Positions 35,858 to 48,500 are shown, numbered from the stretch's first letter. The stretch is 64,000 bases of DNA from Pholiota molesta (GCA_014925825.1 JACGCK010000113.1:88821-152820); one strand, 5' to 3'. A program made the numbers and translations. Notes: a model not told the origin generated them from the sequence alone.

Positions 35858-37755
35858 ACGGGCAACCTGTACACGCCTGCGTTTCCGCTTTTCTCGACCT
35901 TCGACCCAACCTTCTCGTATCTCATTGGTCTGCTTCATGCCGTGTCTCTCTATATCCGACAGGCTATATCCCATGATCACTTACCCAACCTTGCTCACCT
36001 TCGGAACACGCTCAAATCTAGCCTGTAATTTTCCCTTCGACACTCGCCACGATGCATCCCCCACCTTGCTTTATCCATCCTGATCCGTCCTGTTCTACTC
36101 CTCGGGTGTACATGTACGTTTCCTCTTGTTTACAATTGTGCCCCGGTCTCCGTTATTACCCTCTTCATCCTTGCGTGTAATACGTCACCCGTGGTTAACC
36201 CTCTCTTTATTCGATTGATATTTCTGTGATACATGTGTAGGCTACATCTCTGTCCCCGAAAATTAGTATCTCCTCAGCTTATTGTACTATTTCGATCTCG
36301 ATGTCAAACCCTATCCTCCACGATCCTCCTTCGCCTTTCTGTCCTATTTGTTCATGATAGTTTCTTCTTTTCTTTTCTTTTTCATTCTGCCTGCACGCCC
36401 ATTTTCTCTCATTTCAGTCATTCTCTGACAAGCGGAGGACTTCCGAACGTATGAATTTCTTGTTCTATGTACTACTTGGAAAATTATGCAGTGACACTGT
36501 TTATAGAAACTCGTTTTTTATTGCCCTCGCATATCAAGATTGTTGATTTATGGCTGTTTTTATTTATTCGCGTACTGATCAATAAAAGGGACTTTCTTCA
36601 CTGTCCTGTCGTTAAAGACTTTGCAAAAGCATTATGTACAATGATTGGGAGAGTCCATATCGCCTGCCTCCTTTCTGAATCATGGCTAGGTACAATGGTT
36701 GGTTGGATCAACCGCAACTTGTGAGGATTCTCGTGCAACGTGAGCGCTTATTTTTTCTTTGGCGGCCAGCAGTTATTACAATGCTATACGAGAATGGATA
36801 AGGAAAAGATAATAATGCGTTTTTTATTGACAATCACACATGTACATATTTATGGCAGATTTATTACAAAAAGAAGATTCCAAACGTCGAACACCAGTTG
36901 CAAATAACGCGGTAAGGCCGACAAGCGGCAAGGCCCGCTACCTTTTTTATTATTATGAGAAACAGTAGTGTAATAGTCAACAATTAATTTTCTTATGCAC
37001 CACTAGGTTGAACATCAGCTGTGCACTCATAATTAGATGAGTGAGCCCGCAGTGCGATTCGGAATATATTGCACAATGCAAGCCCTTCGAGATCTCTATA
37101 AACCAGAAATTAGATACAATAACCTGCGAAGAGGCCACCTTCCGAAACACTTTCTTCCTTCCTTGAACTAGCGGACAGAACGCAAAAAAAAAAATTGCAA
37201 GTAGGGTTGGACGGAAAGCAGTGATTGAGCCAACCTTAATTTTACTCAGTTTAAAATAATGTAATGTGGAAGTCATCCATGATAGCAGGGTCACGAAGTG
37301 GAGGTAGGTATGTTAAACCCTCATAGAGAGGAATGCGGAGGTTTGTTTGAGTCGATATCCGAGCACAGATTCGGTTCAAAATTCAAGCTTCAAGTTGGCT
37401 TCACGCTTCAAGCCTCCAGTATCAATGTAAATGTCAGATAGACCTTGGATAGACCTGGAATTTTCATCGCGCGAAGCCATGTCTAAGGAGTATTAATGGA
37501 GAGGGAGTACAAAATAATCGATGAGCATGGCGAGATAAGCATTAGGCGCTAGGCAGTAATTATATTCATATTCACCGTCCGAGTCGCTCGAAAGCGTTGG
37601 TGGTTGATACGAGGAAGTCGGAGAATGAAATCATCGAACAATTATGGAAAGCAGTTCTTATGCACTGCCACATGAAATTCCCCGCAAGTTTTGATTTATT
37701 AAACGCACTAAGACCCTCTACCTAACGGTAGCGGGAATTGAACTTGAATTCAAAA
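35858..37755. other. Long intergenic region, no gene seen
   Basis: Nearly 1.9 kb between convergent genes. CT-rich until about 36450, then AT-rich. Frames at 36467-36724 (+) and 37294-36977 (-) show no domain and poor coding character. Confidence 0.5.
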
Positions 37756-38411
37756 TCAGTTCGTGACTTCAGTGAAAACTCTTTGAACGGCCATGACTCT
37801 TCTGCCGTCGAAATCGCCACGAATTCCTGTTATGGTATTGTTGGGAACAGGAATGGATGGATCTTGTTGGATTCTGTTGTACCGAAGTGAGCTTCGAATA
37901 TCTGTGGTAATAAACTTGAAGAACTTACAGGATATTGTCCGACACGATTTGAGTGATTTGTTTCGAATCAAAGACGCTGTTGGTTACATAGAACATTCCG
38001 ACCCATCCAGCCTATAAAGACTCAGCCAATCTGTGCAGCCACGTAAAGTAAAGAAGGGCGACGTACCGCTACGGGACTTTGTGGGTCTGTAGGGACTTGA
38101 ACTGTCGAGGAGAATGATACATTGGCGCTGACTCTTCCTGGAATGTTTGCTGCTAGAGACTTGATATAGGCATTGCGCGTGACGCTGGCTCCATTAAATT
38201 GCATTGCAACGTTCTTTGATATGAAAGAGTCCATGGCGGTTTGGAGGTCGGCCTCGGTGGCGGCGTTCGTCACAGCGGTGATACGTTCCTCAGCCCATTG
38301 AGTGAGGCTCAGTAGAACGATGCGCGCTTCGAGATTGGGGTTTGCCTGGGCGATGGTGCTGACAGCAGCGATGATAAACAAAGCAATAGTCTGGAAGAAA
38401 ATCGATCGCAT
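37756..38411 (-). CDS. Small secreted protein, NTF2/SnoaL-like fold family
   Basis: Exons 38411-38067, 38011-37929 and 37891-37756 give 187 residues. A signal peptide (RSIFFQTIALFIIAAVSTIA) precedes about 160 residues with the pattern of small agaricomycete NTF2-like secreted proteins: WAEERITAVTNAATEADLQ, a central VSANVSFSSTVQVPT strand, GWVGMFYV, and the terminal signature DFDGRR. The second intron (37928-37892) is very short (37 nt); its acceptor was chosen because it alone keeps frame. An in-frame upstream ATG at 38534 exists but would bury the signal peptide. Role unknown; often induced during growth on plant material in related fungi (general knowledge, not shown here). Confidence 0.65.
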
Positions 38412-39586
38412 AGCTTGTTTGGAATATATGTTGAAATATTGGGGAGGAATGGTGTAGCATTGGAGGATTCTTTGCGCTTTAAATATGGTTTTCAGGTCGT
38501 AGCTGGCGTAGAACGGTTGGAGCGATATGGACATACCGCCGACCGCGCCATGTGCTCAGTTCTCTGAGGTTGCACAACCCTTAACGCTTTTCTTTGAATT
38601 TTCCGACAACACTGGTCAGCCGCCAGCGTCGAAATGGTAGGGGCGGAGACGCGAAGGTATTTGGGTTATTAATAGGTTAACGGCACTCACCGGCCACCGC
38701 GGGCCTTTTCAATCGGAGTCCCAAATAAATTACGCCATACAAAAAATTTCACTCCGCAAAAAGCTCTCATTCCAGGCGCTCATGTCCAGATAGCGTTCCA
38801 TTGATTCCCATTTCCTTCTTATCTCGCCCCAGGTTGTAATGAGTTCCAGCACTTCGCTGGTCTACGATAGTAAGTGATATCCGACGCGTCGTTCTCATGA
38901 TGTCTCTATTTTAATTAGACTCTTACGTCGGTTTTTACTGTCGAATGATGTCAAACTTTGTCAATTTCCTGATTCCTCTTCATTTTGATCATTCTCATGA
39001 CATCCATCTAACGCCTTTTCTCCCAGCATGTCTAAGAAACGGGCTGCATCAATGACATTTCGAACGCAACCTCTCTACGACTTCGCCACGAGACCTCGAG
39101 GGGACGAAGGAGCTTGCGAGTAGGAATCGCAAATCGGTCTGTGTTCCCAGAACCCAACTCTGTAACTTCCAATTCATGTTTTGTACTCTGATCGCTGCTG
39201 TCAATGTCAATCATGCCAAATATTTCTCATGGACAATCGTCAATCATTTCGGATCTGTTGGTGCGAATCGGTCGCCCATGCCGCTGTCTACATATGAGCA
39301 AACTGGCTGGCTAGACCATTCCAAGGATTTAATGCGACTAGCCTAACTACTAGTAGCTTACCTGCTGGCGCTGAAGCCTTGATAACTCTCGTGCTCCGAC
39401 AAAGTCATGCTCAGAATTTAAAATGCATTCTAGAGTCGACTTGGCCAGAACCGTGTCAAAACCGCCCACTCTGAACTCCCCTGACGATGTGTTTGCCAAA
39501 AACAGTCTTAAAAGTTTGGAACCTGACCCTCTCCAAAAAACAAGCCCCAGGTGTTCGTCTGTTTATTTTCTGTGAGTAATACGTAT
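38412..39586. other. Intergenic, possible first exon of a lost gene
   Basis: ATG at 38839 opens MSSSTSLVYD and runs into a good GTAAGT donor, but no matching downstream exon can be found. Otherwise nothing recognisable. Confidence 0.35.
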
Positions 39587-41469
39587 TCAGAGAAGTGGTT
39601 TTACTAACTTGACGGGAGAAGAAAAAATATTTCGGGCAATATTCGATGCATAACTCCGGTAAAATACGACTGGGTCAAGAGCTTTGGCTTCTTTGAGCAG
39701 CCGATTCAGATCCTGGTCGGATGCCGTTGAGCGACTCCACCATTCCATCCATAGTGGTTGTATGTATTGTAGATCGCGACAAATTGCCTCTCGTGCCGGC
39801 ATTGTGTTGCATTGTTCTAAGTAATTCAAACAGATCGTACTTATATTAAGATAGTACGCAAATATGAAGTGTTGCCAGACGCACCAAAATCTCGCATAAG
39901 CCTAAAACTCCCAACCATTAACTTGTAGTAGATTTGACTCATATTCACGAAACATTCTCCAGCACGATTGCGATCTAATAGGAAGTCTTGGAAGGATTTA
40001 TGATAAAATCTGATACCGAGTCCCATGCTGGAAGAAACATCCACAAGAGATTGTATTGTTCGAAGAGCCAAGAGACCATTATTCACTCGGAGATTAAGTA
40101 TTCGCTCTATTCGGTCTATGGGACAGGATTTAGTCTCGTAGTTTTCTTCTTTTTTTTTATTGTTATTTCCTTCTTTTTTCGTGGCGGTAATAAAGTGCGG
40201 GGGAGGCTATTGACACGGACACGATAATAGAGCGAGTCCATATGAGCCGAAATATGCCGGGTGATCACGGTGGTAGCAATAACAGCCCCCAGAATGGTGA
40301 GGGTACCATCGAGATTCACGGACGTCAACAGAATCTGCTTGTAAAGATTGTCGAGAGCAAGAAAGGGAGAATCGATGGATTCGTGGTTTGCTTTCGAAGG
40401 CATTTTGAGAATCCACCTTAGCCTTTCATTTGGATCACCGTTGGGATCCTCCACATATCTGAGGACAGTTGAGGCGTATATGAACTGACCCGCCGCTCTG
40501 TCGACGATGTCATCTATGACTTCGGAAGATGGCCACCTATCTAACTGACTCTTCATCAGCTCGTGCTTTTGCTGTATCTTCTCGAATCGTGATTGAAGCA
40601 TAAGATGAATGTCTTCATCTGTTTGGAATGTGCGATGGAGAAAATGGGACCAAGCACTACCTAGTAGGGGAGGATTATTGCTGAAGGAATGTTTGATCCA
40701 GGGCTCGGGTCGGCTTGTTAGGACAATCTTTAGAGGGAGTTGATGGTTCAGGAAACCAAAGCACAGAAGCTGTAAAAAGGAAGTTTGATCGCGTTCCTCT
40801 CCAGCCTCATCGAGACCGTCAATTACAAGAACGAGGGGGGTGTCCAAGTCGTTCATCACCCTTTTCAAGGGGTTTACGATCAACTTCTCGAGCTGCAGTT
40901 CCATATTCTTCGTGAGGATAGATTCATCAGCCCTGATGACATTGTCAAGGTCAAGGCCAAATGCTGGATATGCGCGAGCGAGCTGGTGGGCAAGGGTAGG
41001 GAAAAGGGTATGAAGGTCGCTGTGTCCAGCTACCGAGCGCGAAAGGAAGAAATCTCCCCCGAGTCGACCATGCTCCTTGAGGCGTTGACAGAGCGATTGA
41101 GCGATTGCCGTTTTGCCTACGCCAGCAGGCCCAGATAGCAGGAATATCTGCGATTCGCTTTCATCCAGAGGCTTATCCACCCAACGTAGAGCGATATTTA
41201 AGACATCTTCTCTTGTGCCCGGATGGCATTGCGATGGTGGATATCGTTCTCCAGAGTCGTGAATTGCACCATGTACCACATAGCGAGACTGAGAAAGTAT
41301 CTGTCGGCCTGTAGGATGGATTCTTGTTAGTTATACGCCGACACGGTGCGAAACGCGTTCGCATACCATTCAACCCCTCGTGAAATTCTTCATTCACTGC
41401 TGTGAAATTTCCTTTCACTATTGTGAAATTTCCACCCAACACTGTGGTATGCTTTGCCCTGGGAAACAT
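39587..41469 (-). CDS. NACHT-domain NTPase (fungal NLR-like protein)
   Basis: Exons 41469-41367, 41308-40223, 40115-39858 and 39816-39587 give 558 residues. The N-terminal 35 residues hold a short repeat (GGNFTIV, KGNFTAV, NEEFHEG). The linker GAIHDSGERYPPSQCHPGTR is typical of agaricomycete NLRs and leads to the NACHT core: Walker A GPAGVGKT (about residue 94), Walker B LVLVIDGLDEAG, and sensor LTSRPEPW. The C-terminal part (GIRFYHKSFQDFLLD, PLWMEWWSRS) is the helical region that follows NACHT in this group. No WD40, ankyrin or TPR repeats follow, so it is a short form. Such proteins are candidates for non-self recognition and cell death control. The third exon's acceptor is less certain because the preceding intron is A-rich. 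Confidence 0.85.
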
Positions 41470-41889
41470 TCTGATCTAATGCGAAGCCTAAGAGTAGTCT
41501 CCCAGTCCCTCTTAGCCTTCTATGATCTAAGTCATGCCATGGCGCACGATACTCACCTAGTCTTCTGGCGGAAAATCTTCTGTAAGAGTGCGATATTGAG
41601 ATTGTGAAGGTGGTTAAGTGAACGCTCTGTGTAACGAGTGAGCTGTAAGTTACCATGCACACAACATGCGCTAGACCATGAGGTTGCCATGAGGCGGCCC
41701 TTGGGCTGCGCAGCAGTAGGAGCTAAATCAGGGTTCGAAGAGTGTCATTAGCTAAGGCCCTATTCGGCAAAAAAGTTAGCGCAAGGTTAGTTAAGTAGAG
41801 GTCAGTTAACTAACGTTAACAAACCGTTAACCTGCCGTTAACTAACCATCGTGCATTGGTCGCGCGTTGCGTAACGTCGATCACACGTA

Positions 41890-42128
41890 TGTCGGAAAGT
41901 TCAAAATAGCCTAATCAGGTGCGAGCCTGATTAGGCGGGTTTTTTGCATGATCAGATCCCAAATTGCATTATCGTAGGGTAATCATGATGGCGGCACGTT
42001 ATTAAGGCCTAAAAATGCTCGAAAATGTAGCATTATTACGTCTGATTAGATCAACTTGTCGTCTGAATAGGCACTGTTGGCGTTTTCGGCATTATCGGCC
42101 TGATTAGGCTATTTTCAACTTTCCGACA
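41890..42128. mobile_element. 239-bp MITE-like element, nested copy 1
   Basis: Begins TGTCGGAAAGTTCAAAATAG and ends with its near-perfect reverse complement, giving inverted repeats of about 30 bp (continuing CCTAATCAGG). An internal palindrome CCTAATCAGG...CCTGATTAGG lies close to the left end. Flanked by TA on both sides. Appears identical to the copy at 42167. Confidence 0.85.
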
Positions 42129-42166
42129 TAGTCACACGAGCGAGCGCGTGACACTTCGGTCCCCAA

Positions 42167-42405
42167 TGTCGGAAAGTTCAAAATAGCCTAATCAGGTGCG
42201 AGCCTGATTAGGCGGGTTTTTTGCATGATCAGATCCCAAATTGCATTATCGTAGGGTAATCATGATGGCGGCACGTTATTAAGGCCTAAAAATGCTCGAA
42301 AATGTAGCATTATTACGTCTGATTAGATCAACTTGTCGTCTGAATAGGCACTGTTGGCGTTTTCGGCATTATCGGCCTGATTAGGCTATTTTCAACTTTC
42401 CGACA
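42167..42405. mobile_element. 239-bp MITE-like element, nested copy 2
   Basis: Same orientation and, as far as I can read, same sequence as 41890-42128, separated by 38 bp. Flanked by AA rather than TA. Identity between copies implies recent duplication or gene conversion. Confidence 0.85.
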
Positions 42406-43099
42406 AAAGCGGACGGATTCTGAGCAGAGCCTGCGGGTCGACAGCGGCCATCACCGGCATCTTTACTAATTACGGGGCGTTGATGCGCTGATGGTGCACT
42501 GCAAGCGACTCATTTTGAGGAGGCTTATGCTCTTGCTTTTCCCTATGAAGTGTGCTTCAAAGCACTATATGTTCAACTAATAATATAAATGAGCACACGG
42601 TATTTGATGCGCGCTTACACTGCGAGCAGGAGCATGCCAGGCGTCGAACGCCAATCGATGCGCACATTCAACGTCAGCGCATCATCGCGCGCCGTGAATT
42701 GGCAAGGATGCCGATGATAGCCGCTATCGAGCCTCCATCCCTGCCAGTGCATGCAGCCCGGTGACCCACGGGCCCTGCTCGGAATGCGTCGGCTTTGGGG
42801 ACTGAGAGCAGGGAAATATCACAGTGTGCTCGTTCACTGGACATTTTTGTCGTGCAAAACAATACGCAAAGACACTGTAAACGGGGAGCCAGCAGGACGA
42901 TTGAGCGGTGACATACGCGCGATGTCACTCGTCGGTCACCTTTTAACTCACACTTAACTAACCTGCGTGTTACCGAACGTCATTTTGGCCAGGTTAACGA
43001 CTTAATTTTCCTTAACCCGTGAGAGACCCAAATCCCCACCAAAATCCTTAACTAACCTTAACTAACCTGGCGTTAACTTTTTTGCCGAATAGGGCCTAA

Positions 43100-44264
43100 G
43101 CTACCAGCGTCCGGTTGAGCGACAAGTGCTTGATAAATGCACTAATCGGACGGCACTAGTCAAGGTATCCTTGTATTCTTGCCCAGCACTCCAGCAGCCA
43201 CCCGATTTTGTGATCAAGCGCCCAGCGGAATATCACAAAGAAATAAGCAGAAAAAAAAGAAGCAATAAAACAAATGCATTTTCAGGGAAATATCTTGCAC
43301 GCACGGTGCGACCGCCGAAGTATCAGCCATCGAGTTCATGACAGTCTTCCAGGCGCCGACAGGGCCCGCAAAAAGCGCGGCTGGAAGAGACTGTGCGTAG
43401 AAGATCATATATCATACATATAGCCACCAGGAAACAAAGAACCAAGCTCTGGACCGAATTTAGAAAGAATTATAGGCAGCTGCGTTCCAGATGAAGCTAA
43501 TGCGATTAGAACTGTACTATTCAGAGACATGAAGACACGTTCGCCATCAGCAAAGAGAGGTACAGGAAGAATAGCGGAGCGTCGTACAATTCGACGGTTT
43601 CGGATGGTGTTAGAAGTTAGAACAGGTAGAAAACGTTGAGCTTGGATGGAGCCTGATCCAGAACTCCGTGCGGTTCACAAGGTTATGAGGCCGACCTCCA
43701 CAGAGATGACTCCCGAGGTCAGCCTAAGGTCATACACAGACCCCAAACGACCAGAATATCCATCTCACAACCAAGGCAGACGCAGATGACAACACGACGT
43801 TTTCGTCAGAAGTAAATGTTATGACGGCTTTAGAACATCATGCCAAGGATGTGAGCGCGAGGATGATGTTCCGCTCGCGCCGCGGCACTACCGCGATGCA
43901 GCAAAAATAACACGCCAGCTGTCAACGAGGGCCGAGATAAAAAGCTAAACATATCGCAAGGTGAAGGGAGATGGAGCTCGGAATAAATGGTACATACAAA
44001 GGTAAGAACGTGGGTAGGACAATACTCGGCCTTTCTGCACGAAAAATGTTAAGCAGGCGCGTCGAGCGCATTGAGCGCGTCAACTCGGTGTTTTGCTTTA
44101 ATGGCCAACGCCACGATGATGAAGGACTGGTTATTGAGCAAGATTTGCAGAAAAAAGGTGATTCGCAGGGAGAACTAGCTTATAACATTGCAAGCGATTG
44201 GGTTTGAGATGGATACATGGAAGATATATAAGTGGTGGTCAATTCTCAAAGATCATTACGCGCT
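43100..44264. other. Repeat-rich intergenic region, no gene seen
   Basis: No supported ORF. Contains A-rich runs near 43250. Short frames (43126-43341, 43971-44207) lack domains. Confidence 0.4.
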
Positions 44265-45312
44265 GGCGGCCGGCCGGAATTTTGAAGTCCGCACATTAAG
44301 GAGCCCCGCACGCCAAGATCATCCCCGCTCCTATTTCGCTCATGTTCATACAGTTTGGATGAGCTCTACGGCGATCCTCAATATCATATCCCCCCGGCTC
44401 CATTTGATATGTACGGCCAACGTAATTCCTCCTACCGATCAAGCCTGGGAACACCTTCGCAATGGTGTTCATCAGGTATATTCCATGATGTTCAACTTAT
44501 ACTTAAGCAATCTGAAGGACGGTCACTGGAAATCTGTCCCGACCGTCCCAGGACATGCTTTTCACGCGTCCCATACGCGGTTTCTAGGTCCAATACTGGC
44601 CACTGTCGCATCTATGCCCTCTGCTCCCCTTTCCCACACATTCGACGCGTCTCTGCCAGATATGACGCGTCAAGAGACGCGTCAACTCCAATCGTGACAC
44701 CTGCTAATTCCGCATCTGCTGGAATAGTCCCCCGCCGCAATTACCAATGATCAGTATGCATTTGACGCGTCTATGTCCAAGGGTCCGTGTAAACTGACAA
44801 AGCCAACCAAACGAAAGCATGGAATGCAAGCATCTGCAGTCAGAGGTTAGCTTTTAAGGCAGAATCCAATTCAAAGGCTGTACCAACCACTACAGTTCCT
44901 ACGAAAGGACAGCGCGAACAAAGCGAACGAGAACGTACTGTCAAGAAGCGCAAAGCCACGGTGTCAAGGAAACCTGGGCCATTTCGAGTGCGGAATGATT
45001 AGCTGTGTACATCTCATACTCCAGCTCGACGAGCCCTGATCCTTCAAGCCTCTCTAGGAATTCATACGGCTGTTCTTGAATGCGCTTCGAGTATAGTTGA
45101 AATTGTACGGATGTAAGAAGGAGGCCGCCTTCGTTGAGAGATTACATTGGAGTGGGTGGTTCTGAACAGTAAGGCTGTGGCACTCAAGTCGTCGGACTAA
45201 CTACTGATAAGATCTTATCTATGGCACTAAGCGCGCGTGAAGAACGGGCGGCGCAGCGCAGTCCAAGGAATATTTCGCTTGTCGTGCGGGCTTCAAAATT
45301 CCGGCCGGCCGC
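44265..45312. mobile_element. Segment bounded by ~30-bp GC-rich inverted repeats
   Basis: The left end GCGGCCGGCCGGAATTTTGA is matched in reverse complement at the right end (about 45281-45311), continuing AGTCCGCAC against AGCCCGCAC. No convincing target duplication can be seen. Inside, an open stretch (about 44355-44480, DPQYHIPPAPFDMYGQ) resembles a piece of host coding sequence, and ACGCGT palindromes cluster at 44574-44770. Probably an old or partial DNA transposon. Confidence 0.5.
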
Positions 45313-45508
45313 TATGTACTTAGCCCAATCTGATCACCCAACGAACTGATCACCAACTCAACACAAACTGATCTTTAGAATTGGGAAAACGCAGTTCCGG
45401 GAGCACACGGGAATTGATTAAAACACGTCCCAAATTGGAAAGGAGAGGTCATCGATCGTGACGTCGTTTTGGGTTATATGACCGCAGAAACCGCCGACTT
45501 TCCGCAAA

Positions 45509-48500
45509 ATGTCCTCCTTCCGCAACCACCGCGTCGTCATCGCCACCCTCTTCCTCCCCACCTCCGCCGTCCTTGGCGAGTCCGCGCCGCCCACCCCAGA
45601 GCCCCGCCCCCTCCAGGACGATGCCGCCACCACCATCCCTGCCGTCGCCCACCGTCTCGCCAGCGTAGCCGAGTCGGGGAAACCACTCAAGCCCTCGCTC
45701 ATCACCTCTCACAAAACCCACACCCGTGCTGCGAGCGCTAGCGGGCCCTTGAAGAGCATCGTCGACGATCTCAAAGACAAGGTGAGCACCACGGCGCCGT
45801 TGTCCAAGAGTTGTGAATAATGTACCTGTGCAGAGCCGCTTCGCTACACCCAAGACGCGGTCGCCGACCCTCGAGGCATCCAATCCATTTGGGAACTCCA
45901 AATCCACACGATTTGCACTCGAACCAGAGCCCAAGCCAGCTGCAACCCCACATAAGTATCAGACCACTCACGCCGACTCCCAATCTACCCCCCGCGTCCG
46001 CCGCAAGCAGAGCCGCTCGCAATCCCGCCGCAGTGCTCGCAATCCTGCTTCGCCTTCTACCGACTCTCCGGACTCTTTCTTACCAGCATGGCACATGGAA
46101 CCCAATCCTCATTGCAACGGCGGTCTCAAAAATGCCGTTGAAAGTGTCGGCGATCGCATGAAGAAGAAACTCTGGGTCGGAACACTAGGCACGGCCACTG
46201 ACAGCTTTAGCGAGGACCTCCGCAAAGATATCGACGAACGCATGCTCTCTCAGCGTGGCCAGCTTCCTGTCTGGATCCCCGATACCGAATTCCAGAAATG
46301 CTACGACGAATTCTGCCATCAGGTTCTATGGCCTTGTCTTCACTACGCCGTTCCGGATGCGCCCAAAAAGCTTGTGCTGCACGCATCGGAATCATACAAA
46401 CAATATGTTTCCGTCAACCAGCGCTTCGCGGATGCCATTATCGAAAATTATCAAGAAGGCGACATTATCTGGGTGAACGACTACCACCTACTCCTCCTGC
46501 CAACTCTCCTCCGCCTCTCACCCAAAATTCCACCCACCACGCCCATTGGCTTCTTCATGCACGTCGCATTTCCGTCATCCGAGATTTTCCGGTGTCTTTC
46601 CGTACGCAAGGATCTGCTTCGGGGAATGCTCGGCGCGGACCTGGTCGGCTTCCAGACGGCCAACTATGCTCGTCACTGGAGGCAGACCGTGAGCCGTATT
46701 CTTAGCTTTGAGGCGCTTCCTCGCGGCATCCAAGTTCCCGAAGGCGAGGGCTTGACCGTCGAGGAGATGCTGCAGAAAGAGCTCGGCGAGGAGCATAAAC
46801 CGCGCATCGTTCGTGACGGTGTCGTCGAACGCGGCCGGTTCGTGGATGTCGGTGTTTTCCCTATGGGTATTGATGTGCGCCAGTTGCACAACCGCAAGTA
46901 CGATATTTGTTTTATCTTACTTTCTTCATTCTTACACTTTATTCACAGACAGGATCCCGAAGTCATTGAATGGGTGAAAGTGTTGAAGCAACGCTACTCT
47001 GGGATGAAAATCCTCGTCGGGCGAGACAAGCTTGACGAGATCCAAGGCGTGAAGCACAAGCTCGCCGCGTTCGAGCGCTTCCTCGACAAGTACCCGGCGT
47101 GGCAGGGCAAGGTCGTGCTGATCCAAGTGGCGCTGCAGACGTCGGAGTTGAACGAGGCCGCGGCGGGAGGCGTGACGGACGTCGTCGCGCGGATCAACTC
47201 GCGCTACTCGACGCTGACGTACCAGCCGGTCGTGTTCCTGCACACGCAGGACCTGACGTTCAGCCAGTACCTCGCGCTGCTGACGGTCGGGGACGCGTTC
47301 ATCGTGACGAGCCTGCGCGAGGGCATGGCGCTGCGCACGCACGAGTACGTGGAGTGCCAGGAGGGGAGTTTCCGGCCGCTGATCCTGAGCGAGTTCACGG
47401 GGAGCTATAGTTACAGCGGCTTTCGGTCGTGTATTGCGATCAACCCGTGGGATACGCGGGGGACGGCGAACGCGATCCATCAGGCGCTGACGATGGAGGA
47501 CGAGGAGGCGCGTTCGCGATGGGAGGTGCGTTTCCTTTTTTCCCCTCTCTTGTTTCGTCTTATCACCTTTGTTCATGAAAATTAATTATTTTGTAGGACC
47601 TGCACAACCACGTCACGACGCAGACCGCGCAGGCGTTCGTGACGTCCTTCCTCAACCGCTGCGTGCGCGCCAACACGGAGCACACCGCGTCGCTCGACGA
47701 CCTCAACATCTCGTCCGCCGTCCCCGTCCTCACGCCGGCCATGCTCGTCTCCAAATACAAGCACTCGCAGAAGCGGCTGCTGCTGGTCGACTTTGAGGGC
47801 ACGCTGTGGAGCCGCGATCTGACGAAGAAGGCGGTGCTGGAGCTCTCGGCGCCGGGGGCGGCGCTCCCAGAGGCGGCGGAGCGCGCGGTGGCGGTCCTGG
47901 GGAAGCTGGCGGAGGATAGGCGGAATGAGGTGTGGTTGCTGAGCGGGCTGCAGGTGCGGGGCGTGCTAGAGGCTGTGGCGGAGAAGGTGCCCAAGGTCGG
48001 GATTGTGTACGTGCTTCTCTTATAGATGGATTTTGGGATTTGTTAATTGTGTTTTTGTTTTCAGGGCCGAAAATGGGTGCTTCATCAAGACGCGCACTGT
48101 CGGCAGTGGAATTAATGCTAATGGAAAGCAGATTGGCGGGGAGTGGATCAATATGGTGTCCAACTTCAACTTGACGTGGAAGAGCGCTTGTTTGGAGATT
48201 CTCAACTACGTACGTCTCTCATTCCATTCTTCTATTGTCGAATGTAGAAGTACTGAAATAATTCCCTTGCTCTAGTTCACGGAGCGTACACCTGGTTCGT
48301 TCATAGAAGAGCGTCAAGCCTCCATGGTCTGGCGCTTCTGGACGGGCGTCGGTACCGACCATCCTGATAGACAGTGGGCGCAGCGCCAGGCTGCGGAGGC
48401 GCAGAACCACATCTTCGACAGGTGAGCCTTTACCAATATGCCCTTCGGCTCCTCGCTAGTTCACTGACTAATGACCATATCCAGCCTCGGCGAGCGCTAC

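Larger units (their letters stand above)
41756..43096. mobile_element. PIF/Harbinger-like non-autonomous element with TAA target duplication
   Basis: The ends are GGCCCTATTCGGCAAAAAAG and its reverse complement, extending imperfectly into GTTA-rich subterminal repeats (GTTAACTAAC, GTTAACCTG) on both sides. Both ends are flanked by TAA (41753-41755 and 43097-43099), the 3-bp target typical of PIF/Harbinger. No transposase ORF is present. Two copies of a smaller inverted-repeat element lie inside. Length 1341 bp. Confidence 0.8.

Noticed and set aside
36977..37294. 105-codon minus-strand frame
   Set aside because: AT-rich intergenic sequence with an A-run; no domain.
41756..43096. CRISPR-like array from the repeated 239-bp units
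   Set aside because: Two long inverted-repeat units in a eukaryotic transposon, not short regularly spaced repeats.
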